From Vibrio sp. VB16 (lineage in GTDB: Bacteria; Pseudomonadota; Gammaproteobacteria; Enterobacterales; Vibrionaceae), in the NCBI RefSeq assembly GCF_015594925.2, contig NZ_CP087591.1, forward strand, positions 930,001-994,000: a DNA stretch of 64,000 nt, in the 5' to 3' direction. Below, piece by piece: positions 26,503 to 35,202 of the stretch; positions within the stretch are counted from its first letter, which is position 1, and every line of letters begins with the position of its first letter. The notes under the pieces were generated by a model. It did not search any database. It saw nothing but the letters and a program-made list of their open reading frames with translations, and was not told where the DNA came from. The position numbers were made by a program, and so were the translations under genes.

Positions 26503-27270
26503 TCAGTCACCGTAGATATCAAAGGTAAAGTACTTGCTTGCAATTTTGTCGTAGGTGCCGTTATTCCGAATGGCAACAATGGCCTGATTGAATTTTTCAG
26601 CGAGTTCAGTATCTTGTTGTCTAAGCGCTAGCGCAGTACCTTCTCCGATATAAGCTTTGTCTGTTACAGCTTCACCTTTGAATTCAAAACCATCGCCTTG
26701 CTTTGTGTCTAAGAACGCAAGGGCAAGTTGGTCTGAGTTACCGAAAGTGGCATCTAAGCGTTGATTCGCCATATCGATATAAACTTCATCTTGACCTGTA
26801 TAACGTTTAATTTTTGCTACATCTCCAAACTTATCGGTGACGTATCGATCGTGGATTGTACCCTGTTGTACACCAATCACCTTTCCATCCAATCCGGCTT
26901 TATCAATAGTAAAGCGGCTTGATGTTTGGGCGACAAATCGAGCGGGTGTTTGGTAATATTTATTGGTGAAGAGTATTTTCTTCTTGCGCTCTTCTGTGAT
27001 TCTCATCGATGCCATGATGACGTCTGATTTTCGGGAGAGCAGGCTAGGGATCAATGCATCCCATCCTTGTGATACCCATACACAGTCTAGTTTTGCCTGC
27101 GCACATAATGCGTCAGCAATTTCTATGTCAAAGCCAACGGGTTCACCGTCACTATTTTTGTAGTTAAATGGAGGGTAAGTAAAGTCCGACGCGAGACGAA
27201 CTTCCTTCGCGACGACAGAAGTGCTCATCAGGGCCGCGACGCAGGCGATAACTGATAGTAGTTTATTCAT
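26503..27270 (-). CDS. Periplasmic basic amino acid-type binding protein (HisJ/ArtJ family)
   Basis: A 255-residue family 3 solute-binding protein with a signal peptide (cleavage near SVVAKE). Landmarks: LASDFTYPPFNYKNSDGEPVGFDIEIADAL at the start of the mature part, WDALIPSLLSRKSDVIMASMRITEERKKKILFT, and QQGTIHDRYV. These fit the lysine/arginine/ornithine/histidine group. No ABC permease or ATPase gene is adjacent; instead it follows a HisC-like aminotransferase by 19 bases. It may feed an ABC permease encoded elsewhere. An AAGGAA site precedes the ATG. Confidence 0.9.
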   Translation of the reverse strand: MNKLLSVIACVAALMSTSVVAKEVRLASDFTYPPFNYKNSDGEPVGFDIEIADALCAQAKLDCVWVSQGWDALIPSLLSRKSDVIMASMRITEERKKKILFTNKYYQTPARFVAQTSSRFTIDKAGLDGKVIGVQQGTIHDRYVTDKFGDVAKIKRYTGQDEVYIDMANQRLDATFGNSDQLALAFLDTKQGDGFEFKGEAVTDKAYIGEGTALALRQQDTELAEKFNQAIVAIRNNGTYDKIASKYFTFDIYGD

Positions 27271-27289
27271 TGTTGTTTCCTTCCTTGAA

Positions 27290-28381
27290 TCAGTATTCGG
27301 TTGAGTTTTTCATTACATGAGTATATTGCGTAAGAAGCTTGGCGACCTCACGCATGGTTTCTTTACAACCAATCGTGATTCTCACACAATTGGTTAAAGC
27401 AGGTTCGTGGCCTTGATTTCGAGTAACCACGCCATTGTTTAAGAGGTATCTAAATACGTCTACAGACGAGTCAGTTTTTATCAAAATAAAGTTAGTGTTT
27501 GACGGGTAAATCGATTCAATCCACTTGAGCGATTGAATCGCGGATACAAATTCATCACGGACAGCGATGATTTCTTTGAGACCAGAACGCATTGTTGCAA
27601 GGCCTTCCGACGATAATGCTTGCATCACAATATGTGATGAGGAGTCTGGCATCGGGTAAGGTGGAACCAGTTTCTTTAGATAATCCATAACGGTTTGTTC
27701 TGCAAGTATAAAACCACAACGCACAGCGGCTAAACCAAACGCCTTTGATAAGGTGCGGATAACAATTAGGTGCGGAAATCGGTCAATCAGCGGCGCAATA
27801 TTATTGGTCATGTCAAAGTCAATATAGGCTTCATCAACGACCACCAAAGCACTCTCTTTGGTTTGTTCAAGTACCTGAATAATGGTTTCTTCTGGTATCA
27901 AATTTCCAGTTGGGTTATTTGGTGAGCAGAGAAAGACTACATTTACGTCATGAGCTTTTACTGCGATTTCGTTAACATTCAGCGAAAATGTAGGTGGCAA
28001 TAAAGGGACGTCTAGGGTTTCGACAGAAAAGGAGTCCGCACAAAATTCATACATTGCGTAAGTTGGTGAGCAGATTAATATTTTGTCCTTTCCGGGCTGA
28101 CAAAACGTTCTGATAATGAGATCGATAGCCTCGTCTGCGCCTCTCACGGCCAATGCTGGCGTCTTTGTCTGGCTGTAATCTTGATAGGCAGAGGCGATAT
28201 CGAATGGCAAAAAGTCGGGATAGCGATGGTACTCGGCATTGGTATCTGGATACATTATGCCATGCTCAAGTTCGTTGGCATTTAACCACAACCGACCACT
28301 GCCACCTATTCTTCTAGCAGATTGATAAGGTATTAGTTTTTTTATGGCTTCTGGCACTAAGTTCTCTACTAACGCTGACAT
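27290..28381 (-). CDS. Histidinol-phosphate aminotransferase-like PLP enzyme
   Basis: A 363-residue class I/II aminotransferase of the HisC type. The PLP-binding lysine is in IRTLSKAFGLAAVRCG, and FLCSPNNPTGN and VVDEAYIDF are the cofactor-contacting motifs. HisC enzymes convert histidinol phosphate or, in paralogues, aromatic or other amino acids. It is not in a his operon but directly precedes a basic amino acid binding protein and is divergent from a LysR regulator. A catabolic or specialised transamination linked to amino acid uptake therefore seems more likely than histidine synthesis. Ribosome site AGAGGG precedes the ATG. Confidence 0.85.
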   Translation of the reverse strand: MSALVENLVPEAIKKLIPYQSARRIGGSGRLWLNANELEHGIMYPDTNAEYHRYPDFLPFDIASAYQDYSQTKTPALAVRGADEAIDLIIRTFCQPGKDKILICSPTYAMYEFCADSFSVETLDVPLLPPTFSLNVNEIAVKAHDVNVVFLCSPNNPTGNLIPEETIIQVLEQTKESALVVVDEAYIDFDMTNNIAPLIDRFPHLIVIRTLSKAFGLAAVRCGFILAEQTVMDYLKKLVPPYPMPDSSSHIVMQALSSEGLATMRSGLKEIIAVRDEFVSAIQSLKWIESIYPSNTNFILIKTDSSVDVFRYLLNNGVVTRNQGHEPALTNCVRITIGCKETMREVAKLLTQYTHVMKNSTEY

Positions 28382-28561
28382 TAAATCCCTCTATATAATT
28401 ATCTTGCTTAATTATTTGATTTTATATGCGTTGGTTTTGCTTTTTTATCCGAAATATAACCAGTACGCTGCATAAAATCTATTCAACCAAAAAACACTTG
28501 CAGAAGAAATCGAAATAAATGCATACTAGCCATGAATAAAAAACATGGCTAAGTAACATTT

Positions 28562-29443
28562 ATGAAGAATAGATTGCCCTCAACGAAGAGCTTACAGGTA
28601 TTTTTGATTACGGCTAAGCAGCTAAATTTGACCCGCGCGGCGGAGGTTCTGAATATTACCCAAGGTGCGGTGAGTCGGCAGATCCAAATGTTAGAGGATC
28701 TTCTTGGCGTTCAACTTTTTTATCGCAAAGCGCGTGGGCTTAAATTAACGGCGCAGGGAGAGAAATTTATCCCTCATGCAGAAGACGTGATTACTCGGTT
28801 GCGCAAGGCGGTTGTAGATATGTCCAGCCAATCAGAGACTATTAAGTTAAACGCACCGAGTTGTATTACTCCTTGGCTGCTACCCAAATTAATGAAATTT
28901 CAAGAGAAGTATCCTGAAATTAAAGTGGAACTCACCTCAACAGTTACCCATTTCGTAACACCGGATTTTGATGTGTTTGACGCCACTATTGTCTATGGTA
29001 AAGCGCCAAAGTCGTCGTTTATGGATGCGCATCTTTTATTTGAAGAGCAGCTGTCGCCTGTTTGTAACCCTAGATTACTAGACGCGATCAAATCACATGA
29101 AGATCAACAGGTAGGGGACAATATTGAACGCTTTACTTGGTTGCATGCTGATGCTGATCACACAGACTGGAAGGCATGGCTAAGTCATCGTGGCTATAAA
29201 GGTAAGGTGAGCAAGCAGAATCAAAATTTTCCTACGTTAGATCATGCTATGAATGCGGCATTACAAGGGTTTGGTATCGCGATAGGCGACATTAAGTTGG
29301 CAGAGCTAGATATTAAGGCAAAGCGTTTGGTACGGCCTTACAATGACGTGGTCCTTTCCGGTATGAGCTATTTTTTTGTCCACCCCAAGACCAGCCAACA
29401 TTCACTGTTACCGAAACTGGTAGAGCAGCTTTTGTTTGAGTGA
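28562..29443 (+). CDS. LysR-family regulator (GcvA-like)
   Basis: A 293-residue LysR protein. The helix-turn-helix is in LPSTKSLQVFLITAKQLNLTRAAEVLNITQGAVSRQIQMLEDLLG, and the effector domain begins near IKLNAPSCITPWLLPKLMKFQ, in the style of GcvA/TrpI/AmpR relatives. It is divergent from the aminotransferase/binding-protein pair, with a 180-base AT-rich spacer, and is the likely regulator of that pair. Effector unknown. Confidence 0.85.
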   Translation: MKNRLPSTKSLQVFLITAKQLNLTRAAEVLNITQGAVSRQIQMLEDLLGVQLFYRKARGLKLTAQGEKFIPHAEDVITRLRKAVVDMSSQSETIKLNAPSCITPWLLPKLMKFQEKYPEIKVELTSTVTHFVTPDFDVFDATIVYGKAPKSSFMDAHLLFEEQLSPVCNPRLLDAIKSHEDQQVGDNIERFTWLHADADHTDWKAWLSHRGYKGKVSKQNQNFPTLDHAMNAALQGFGIAIGDIKLAELDIKAKRLVRPYNDVVLSGMSYFFVHPKTSQHSLLPKLVEQLLFE

Positions 29444-29561
29444 TTTTGTATCCCCTTATTACTTTACTTTGACTGTAGCGCTACCTTTATAAGTGCGATA
29501 CAGAAACTGGAACGGAATGAAGCATTATTGTTTGATGTTTTAGATACGTCGCAACATATCA

Positions 29562-32500
29562 TCATGATTTCCAAGCCGCATCTGGACTCCATTCCGCCAC
29601 CCACTTGGGTAAATCTTCCGCTGGCATAGGACGTGCGATACCATAGCCTTGAGCGAGGTCACAGCCCATAGATAGTAATTGGGTTCCATGGTCAATGGTC
29701 TCAACGCCTTCGGCTATCACCTGACGACTGAAAGCAGACGCTAAGCTGATGACACCCACTACGATAGCGCGATCATCAGGGTCGACCAGCATATCTCTAA
29801 CAAAGCTTTGGTCGATTTTTAGCTGATCTACTGGCAAACGTTTTAGGTAGGTCAACGACGAAAATCCAGTACCGAAGTCATCAAGAGAGAAGCTTACACC
29901 AATATCGATACACGATTTCATTATGGTTAATACCTCTACTAGGTCTCCTAACGCGCTGGTTTCCAATATCTCAAGTTGTAAAGAGTTCGGGCTGATCATC
30001 GGGTGTTTTTTCAGTGCATCTGATAACTTACTGATGAAGTCTCGTTGCTGTAACTGGAAAGCATCTATATTGATACTGACGGGCATATTGAGCCCTGCAG
30101 ATTGCCACTTGGTCATCTGAGTTAGTGCGGTATCGATAACCCATTCACCTATTTCCAAACTGATTGGGTGGTTATCAATAATAGGTAGAAAATCATTCGG
30201 GTAGACTAACCCTCGTTCTGGGTGCTGCCAGCGGATCAAGGCCTCTGCACCGAATATAGCTCCCGTTCTCATGTTAACTTTGGGCTGATAATGTAGCACG
30301 AATTCGTGTTGATCGAGCCCTCGCTTGATATGTTCGATAGTCTCTCGTTGTGTCTGTATAGATTTGTCTTTATGGATATCAAACAGGTGATAGCGATTCT
30401 TTCCTGTCTGTTTAGCAATGTACATTGCTTGATCAGCATGACGCATCAATTGGTCAGCGTCGACGCCATCCTGAGGGTACAATGTGACACCGATGCTGGT
30501 GGATACTTGCAACGTGTTTTTCTTGATCGTGATGGGGCTCATGGATGCTTGTAATAATCGCTCTAATACTCGCGTGCACTGACTCATTTCCTCTATGTCG
30601 ACGAGAACGGCCACAAATTCGTCGCCACCGATACGAGCGAGTGTGTCGCCGTCGCGTAAGCATTTGTTCATTAGTGTAGAAAGTTCGATTAAAAGCTCAT
30701 CACCTACGTCATGACCATAGGTATCATTCACCGTTTTAAAGCCGTCTAAATCAAGATACGCAACCGCCAGAGATTGCCCCCGTCGTTCACTTTGGGCCAT
30801 TGCATGGTGCAAGCGGTCCGCCAACAATATGCGGTTAGGCAGGTTCGTGAGGGTATCGTAATGCGCGATATGTTCGAGCTGCTGTTGGTGGTTCTTCATT
30901 GGGGTAATATCTGAGAATAGAGCGACGTAGCTTTGTGTTTGACCTTTGGTATCGGTTACAGCACTGATAGTGACTAATTCGGCAAATAACTCTCCGTTTT
31001 TACGCTCGTTCCAGATCTCTCCAGACCATTGCTTTTTATTGAGTAGTGATGTCCACATCTCAGTGTAGAATGCTTGGTCATGACGACCGGAATGGAGAAT
31101 ACGAGGATTCTCGCCTATCGCTTCCTCGCGAGAATAACCGGTAATATGAGTGAAGGTATCGTTTACATCAATAATGGTGCCCGAGGCGTCAGTGATAATA
31201 ATCCCTTCACGTGCATGCGTGAAGACACTGGCGGCAAGCCTTAACTGCTCTTCCGTTTTTTTGCGTTCGCTGATATCGAGAAACTCAATAACCCTTGCAT
31301 TCCGCTCTTTATAGACAATATTTTTGCCTTTGATCGCTAGTGGATATCGAGACCCATCACGACGCATACCAATAACCTCATAGCTTTGGGTATAGTCGAT
31401 TCGCATTTTGTCAAAGACGGTTTCTATGCATTCTGGTGCGATCAGCTCAAGGCCGTTCATGTTGATAAGCTCCTTGTAACTGAAGCCAGTCATGTCAGAT
31501 AAACCGGTATTGCACTCCAGTATTTGACCTTCATCATGAATGATAACCCCGCCATTTGTCGCACTACTCAGCGCCTTGAACCGTTCTTCGCTCTCTTGAA
31601 TTGTCTTCTTTGCGTGGGCAATACGCTGATTAAATCGATGGAGATAAAAGTTAAAGGAGCTAGTGCCTAGTACGATGGCTAGTGCGACGGCGAGCACTGG
31701 AAATACCCAGTCAGGTAATCGACTAGGATTAGTATCGTAGATGAAGCCATCAAGGTTTTCGTCATTGGCTATTAACCCGGCTGTCACAAAAACATTGGCC
31801 ATATGTTGCCAACGTTCAGGGTTCATATGGCCGATTTGAATTAGGTTAGGAATAATCAACTTACGCATTTCTTCGGCTTCAAAACGGAGATGATCCCTTG
31901 TTTTCTGCACCTTATATTTTGTTAATAGAAGTTCGATTATTTCTTCTGGGTTATCCATCGCATAACGCCAACCTTTTAGTGTTGCTCTGGTCATCGCTTC
32001 AACCCTTTTCGGGTTGTTACGTAATTCGTGTTCAGACGTAAAGAAAATATCGCTATAAAAATCAACGCTATATGATACTGGGTCGATAATATTGTATTCG
32101 ATATTACGTTGTTTCAGAAAATACGGTTCGTTAGTGGTATATGAGTTGAAGGCATCTACTTTGCCAGATATAAGGTCTTCAAGTTGATAGCTACTATGTA
32201 TCGCATTGATTTGTGAAACGGAAATACCTTCGTTGACCAGCATGGTTAAAAAGTCTGCATCTTCGTTCTTATTGGCAAGCATGACCTTTTTACCGATGAG
32301 ATCGTGTACAGAGCGGATGCCTGAACTTTTTAATGTAAGTAGCACGGAAGGGGAATGCTGGAATATAGATGCAAGGGCGATGAGCGGCCTGCCTTGTAAG
32401 CGCTGATAAAGGATTTCGCTGTTCCCTTCCGCGTATTGTGCCCGACCTGACAATACTTCAGCTACAGGTTGACGTTTTGGATCACCGTTACGAATTTGAA

Positions 32501-32765
32501 CGTCGATCCCTTCGTCTTTATAAAAGCCTTTTTCTAATGCAGCATAGTAGCCAGCGAACTGGAACTGATGATGCCAACGCAGTTGTATATAAACAACGTT
32601 GGGATCCGACGGGTTTGATACAGGTGATTCTGATGCAGAGTTTTTCGATATAGCGAATTGCGATGCCAATGACGGTGAAACCCAAGAGGTTAGAACCAAA
32701 ATTAGGCACAGAAAGATAGCTCCGCTTAAGGAGGTCCATTTTTTTTCTAAAGCAATCGTATCCAA
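29562..32765 (-). CDS. NMT1/THI5-type sensor, PAS-PAS-GGDEF-EAL c-di-GMP protein
   Basis: A 1067-residue membrane signalling protein. After an N-terminal signal/anchor, residues of about 50-300 form a periplasmic NMT1/THI5-like binding domain (LRWHHQFQFAGYYAALEKGFYKDEG), the fold used by thiamine-pyrimidine or sulfonate/nitrate binding proteins. One membrane helix (about 354-374) leads to two PAS domains (about 390-630), GGDEF (intact at 713-717) and EAL (intact at 841-843, in EALIRW). Both c-di-GMP synthesis and breakdown are possible. The start is probably TTG at 32765, preceded by AAAAGG; no ATG precedes the signal segment. It stands alone, so the ligand is unknown. Confidence 0.9.
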   Translation of the reverse strand: MDTIALEKKWTSLSGAIFLCLILVLTSWVSPSLASQFAISKNSASESPVSNPSDPNVVYIQLRWHHQFQFAGYYAALEKGFYKDEGIDVQIRNGDPKRQPVAEVLSGRAQYAEGNSEILYQRLQGRPLIALASIFQHSPSVLLTLKSSGIRSVHDLIGKKVMLANKNEDADFLTMLVNEGISVSQINAIHSSYQLEDLISGKVDAFNSYTTNEPYFLKQRNIEYNIIDPVSYSVDFYSDIFFTSEHELRNNPKRVEAMTRATLKGWRYAMDNPEEIIELLLTKYKVQKTRDHLRFEAEEMRKLIIPNLIQIGHMNPERWQHMANVFVTAGLIANDENLDGFIYDTNPSRLPDWVFPVLAVALAIVLGTSSFNFYLHRFNQRIAHAKKTIQESEERFKALSSATNGGVIIHDEGQILECNTGLSDMTGFSYKELINMNGLELIAPECIETVFDKMRIDYTQSYEVIGMRRDGSRYPLAIKGKNIVYKERNARVIEFLDISERKKTEEQLRLAASVFTHAREGIIITDASGTIIDVNDTFTHITGYSREEAIGENPRILHSGRHDQAFYTEMWTSLLNKKQWSGEIWNERKNGELFAELVTISAVTDTKGQTQSYVALFSDITPMKNHQQQLEHIAHYDTLTNLPNRILLADRLHHAMAQSERRGQSLAVAYLDLDGFKTVNDTYGHDVGDELLIELSTLMNKCLRDGDTLARIGGDEFVAVLVDIEEMSQCTRVLERLLQASMSPITIKKNTLQVSTSIGVTLYPQDGVDADQLMRHADQAMYIAKQTGKNRYHLFDIHKDKSIQTQRETIEHIKRGLDQHEFVLHYQPKVNMRTGAIFGAEALIRWQHPERGLVYPNDFLPIIDNHPISLEIGEWVIDTALTQMTKWQSAGLNMPVSINIDAFQLQQRDFISKLSDALKKHPMISPNSLQLEILETSALGDLVEVLTIMKSCIDIGVSFSLDDFGTGFSSLTYLKRLPVDQLKIDQSFVRDMLVDPDDRAIVVGVISLASAFSRQVIAEGVETIDHGTQLLSMGCDLAQGYGIARPMPAEDLPKWVAEWSPDAAWKS

Positions 32766-32987
32766 CTATTGCACCTTTTATTCTATTTGTTATCCAGCGA
32801 ATGAGAAGGGAGGCTTGTTGTCCACTCTATCAAGGTACTGTAATTATTAGTATAGGAACAATAAAATAGATTTTGCACAGGTATATGCTCGAACTGCTAA
32901 CTTGAACAGAACCTTTGTTGTGATTGATTCATTAGCGAGCGGAAGGTTGAAGAGATCGTTGTGTATTTTTCATGTATTTTAGATGTA

Positions 32988-33013
32988 AAAAAGCCAGCAC
33001 TGATTTGCTGGCT
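32988..33013 (-). terminator. Terminator of the HPF gene
   Basis: On the minus strand a 7-bp stem (AGCCAGC at 32992-32998 with GCTGGCT at 33007-33013, 8-base loop) is followed by six T residues. It lies 27 bases after the HPF stop codon. Confidence 0.85.
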
Positions 33014-33039
33014 ATATGAATCTGGTTATTTGTCGTTGC

Positions 33040-33396
33040 TTAAAGTAATTTCATCTCTTGGATAATATCTGAAGCAATCTCTGGTTTCGTGCTCGTTGGT
33101 TTCTCGTGAAGGTCCGATTTTAATTGCCCTTTACGGCTACTTAGACCTGTCTCTAGTTTTTTCAATGTTGCCGCAATTGCAGGATACATGATAGCGTTAG
33201 TCGACTTTGCTGAAACCCTTACACCCTCATAATTGGTAAAAATTTCCACATCGTATTGTCCATGCTCTTTGGTAATGATGATGTCGCTGCTGATGAGTTG
33301 TGGAAAGTGAGCGGATACCTTCTCAAATTTACTTTCAATTTCTTTACGTGAGTCGTCATTAATTGAAACGTGATGTGTTTGAACATTTACTTTCAT
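33040..33396 (-). CDS. Ribosome hibernation promoting factor, HPF/RaiA family
   Basis: Cytoplasmic protein that binds the 30S subunit and shuts down ribosomes in stationary phase or stress. The 118-residue product begins MKVNVQTHHVSINDDSRKEIESKFEKVS and includes VRVSAKSTNAIMYPAIAATLKKLETGLSSRKGQLK, which fits the short HPF/YfiA fold. ATG 33396 is chosen because AAAAGG lies at good spacing; a TTG at 33414 is also open. It is not in the usual rpoN-ptsN context, so it may be an additional paralogue. It has its own terminator. Confidence 0.87.
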   Translation of the reverse strand: MKVNVQTHHVSINDDSRKEIESKFEKVSAHFPQLISSDIIITKEHGQYDVEIFTNYEGVRVSAKSTNAIMYPAIAATLKKLETGLSSRKGQLKSDLHEKPTSTKPEIASDIIQEMKLL

Positions 33397-33691
33397 ATAA
33401 TTATACCTTTTCAATCACTGTGTCACTTAAACTTAGCAAACGCAGCGCAGTTTGACCACGTGTATATTTGTATATATGTGATTGAGTACAGTGTTATGAA
33501 AGTGAATTGAGCAGGATCTAACCTTTCATCTAAGAACCACAAGGTTGTGATGGACATTTATTTCAGACGAAACTCGTAAATTATATTCGAGAGCGGCCAT
33601 AAATCATCTGGTCAGAAGTTTCTAATGAAGAGGACAAAGTGGTGAGGGCATTTAGCTCACCACTTTATAAGTTCGTATTACGAATATGGGT

Positions 33692-34687
33692 CTATTCTGC
33701 GAAGGTTAACAGGTATTGTTTTACAGCATCGGAGGCGAATGAGCGTTCTACGCTTATTCTATAGATTTCAAAATAGTCTTCACGACGTAGTTTAAATTCT
33801 TCCATAACTTTACGAACCTCTTCCGTCATTGTGGTATTGGAGACGGTACGGTTATCGGTGTTTATGGTAACGAGCAAGCCATCTTTATAAAAAGCGTCTA
33901 ACGGGTGGTTGCTAAGCTTATCGACTGCTTTGGTTTGGATGTTGCTACTGGGGCATGTTTCCAGTACTACCGCGTCGCTTTTAACCAATTTATAGGCACT
34001 TTCGTGAGCATTAATACCAATACCGTGACCGATGCGTTCAGCATTTAACAGTGAGACGGCATCGTGTACATTTTGACCGTCACCTTGCTCACCCGCATGA
34101 ATCGTAATTCGATACCCTTTGTCTTCGGCATACTTTGCATAAGGCACGAACTCATGACTGAATCCTGGTACTTCGCTACCCGCTATGTCGAATGCTATGA
34201 CGCCGTTATGCAGGTACTTTTCGCCGGCATCAATAACCTCATTAACTCTATCTTTAGGCATATGTCTTAATACTGAAAGAATGAAATTGCCTTTGATATC
34301 GTACTGTTCTTCAGCCTTTTTCATGCCTTTAATTGCATTGCGTAATACTTGATCAAGGTTAAGACCATTTTCAAGGTGTAATAATGGTCCAAAACGAACT
34401 TCTAAGTACTTTACGTTCTCTTTTGCCGCGTCTTCAAAGACTTCGAAAGCGATACGTTCGATGCCATATTCGGTTTGCATGACAGAAAGCGGAAGTTCGA
34501 ATCGCATCAAATACTCGTCAAGGTTTTGACAGGTTTCAGGTGCAATCATCATTGAGCGAATTACATTGATGTCGTTACTTGGCAAGCTTAGGTCTTGTTG
34601 GTTAGCGAGATCAATAATAGTTTGTGGACGGACGCTTCCGTCAAGGTGACAGTGAAGATCGATTTTTGGCAGGTTAAAATAGTTCAT
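33692..34687 (-). CDS. add: Adenosine deaminase
   Basis: Cytoplasmic zinc enzyme that converts adenosine to inosine in purine salvage. The 331-residue protein has all main motifs: KIDLHCHLDGS (zinc ligands His12 and His14), HAGE in ITIHAGEQGDG (zinc His and catalytic Glu), ERIGHGIG (catalytic His), CPSSN, and the zinc Asp in INTDNRTVS. Length is normal. An AGAGG ribosome site precedes the ATG. Adenine deaminases share the fold, but the HCHLDGS start and overall length fit Add. It is monocistronic. Confidence 0.9.
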   Translation of the reverse strand: MNYFNLPKIDLHCHLDGSVRPQTIIDLANQQDLSLPSNDINVIRSMMIAPETCQNLDEYLMRFELPLSVMQTEYGIERIAFEVFEDAAKENVKYLEVRFGPLLHLENGLNLDQVLRNAIKGMKKAEEQYDIKGNFILSVLRHMPKDRVNEVIDAGEKYLHNGVIAFDIAGSEVPGFSHEFVPYAKYAEDKGYRITIHAGEQGDGQNVHDAVSLLNAERIGHGIGINAHESAYKLVKSDAVVLETCPSSNIQTKAVDKLSNHPLDAFYKDGLLVTINTDNRTVSNTTMTEEVRKVMEEFKLRREDYFEIYRISVERSFASDAVKQYLLTFAE

Positions 34688-34938
34688 GAGCCTCTACCTT
34701 TATTGGTGGCAAATAAAGTTACAGACTTCATAATCAAGAGTTATTGGCCCTTGGTAGAAACTCCCAAACCATATCATTGGGATTATACGAAGTAATTTTC
34801 CGCAGGAGTTTATCATTCTACACTTCGCTCTGCAATTAGGGCTTTTTACTCTAATAGTTTAATCGGTAAAATTGATTGCTGATGTAAATTAAGCTTCAAA
34901 TATTGTCGTACTTTAATGATATTGAATTTGGCGATAAG

Positions 34939-34958
34939 GTACTCGTTTTCCTGAGTAC
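34939..34958. promoter_or_regulatory. TrpR-operator-like dyad upstream of the trpS leader
   Basis: GTACTC (34939-34944) and GAGTAC (34953-34958) form a 20-bp dyad. The half-site GTACT resembles known TrpR operators, but those are 18 bp with CTAG centres, and this site ends 32 bases before the best -35 element. Regarded as a weak candidate only. Confidence 0.3.
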
Positions 34959-34990
34959 ACTTAGTTATTTAGAAGACGCTCTATTTTTCT

Positions 34991-35019
34991 TTGACAGCTA
35001 AGTGCTGCTTTGATAGTTT
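34991..35019 (+). promoter_or_regulatory. Probable promoter of the trpS leader
   Basis: A perfect TTGACA (34991-34996), a 17-base spacer, and TAGTTT (35014-35019) preceded by an extended -10 TG at 35011-35012. Transcription would begin near 35026-35028, at or next to the leader-peptide ATG, which would make the leader peptide leaderless or nearly so. A promoter further upstream cannot be excluded. Confidence 0.5.
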
Positions 35020-35027
35020 GAAAGGCT

Positions 35028-35090
35028 ATGAATAAAACTATAATCACGACTGTTTCTTCACATCTTATTAATTGGTGGCGCTCTTTTTAG
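35028..35090 (+). CDS. Trp-codon leader peptide upstream of trpS
   Basis: A 20-codon open frame starting at ATG 35028 and ending with TAG at 35088-35090. Codons 16 and 17 are tandem UGG (Trp), giving a C-terminus of NWWRSF that closely resembles the WWR ending of trp operon leader peptides (E. coli TrpL ends WWRTS). A GAAAGG lies 3 bases before the ATG. Tandem Trp codons are rare, and the gene 112 bases downstream is a tryptophanyl-tRNA synthetase, so a sensor of charged tRNA-Trp is the natural reading. The family resemblance is to TrpL; a leader peptide in front of trpS is, to my knowledge, not a textbook case. Confidence 0.75.
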   Translation: MNKTIITTVSSHLINWWRSF

Positions 35091-35196
35091 AGCGGCGTCG
35101 AATCATTGTGTTCACTAGCCGCCGAAAGGTAGCTGGGGGACAAAAACGATAACCATTTCTCCCTCTTATTATCTTCGGTGGCACATAAACTGGAGA
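35072..35196 (+). promoter_or_regulatory. Candidate ribosome-mediated attenuator controlling trpS
   Basis: Three segments can pair in mutually exclusive ways. Segment 1 (35072-35079) covers the two Trp codons. Segment 2 (35118-35126, GCCGCCGAA) can pair with segment 1 (8 pairs, two wobble) or with segment 3 (35174-35182, UUCGGUGGC; 9 pairs, one wobble). UCUCC (35158-35162) can also pair with the trpS ribosome site GGAGA (35192-35196), and that pairing encloses segment 3. A small perfect stem at 35079-35084/35089-35094 follows the Trp codons. No hairpin is followed by a T run, so control of translation initiation (or Rho) is more likely than intrinsic termination. All pairings were found by eye. 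Confidence 0.55.
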
Positions 35197-35202
35197 TAAA
35201 AA

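Noticed and set aside
35072..35196. Classical intrinsic-terminator attenuator for trpS
   Set aside because: None of the stems is followed by a T run, so I describe translational or Rho-linked control instead.
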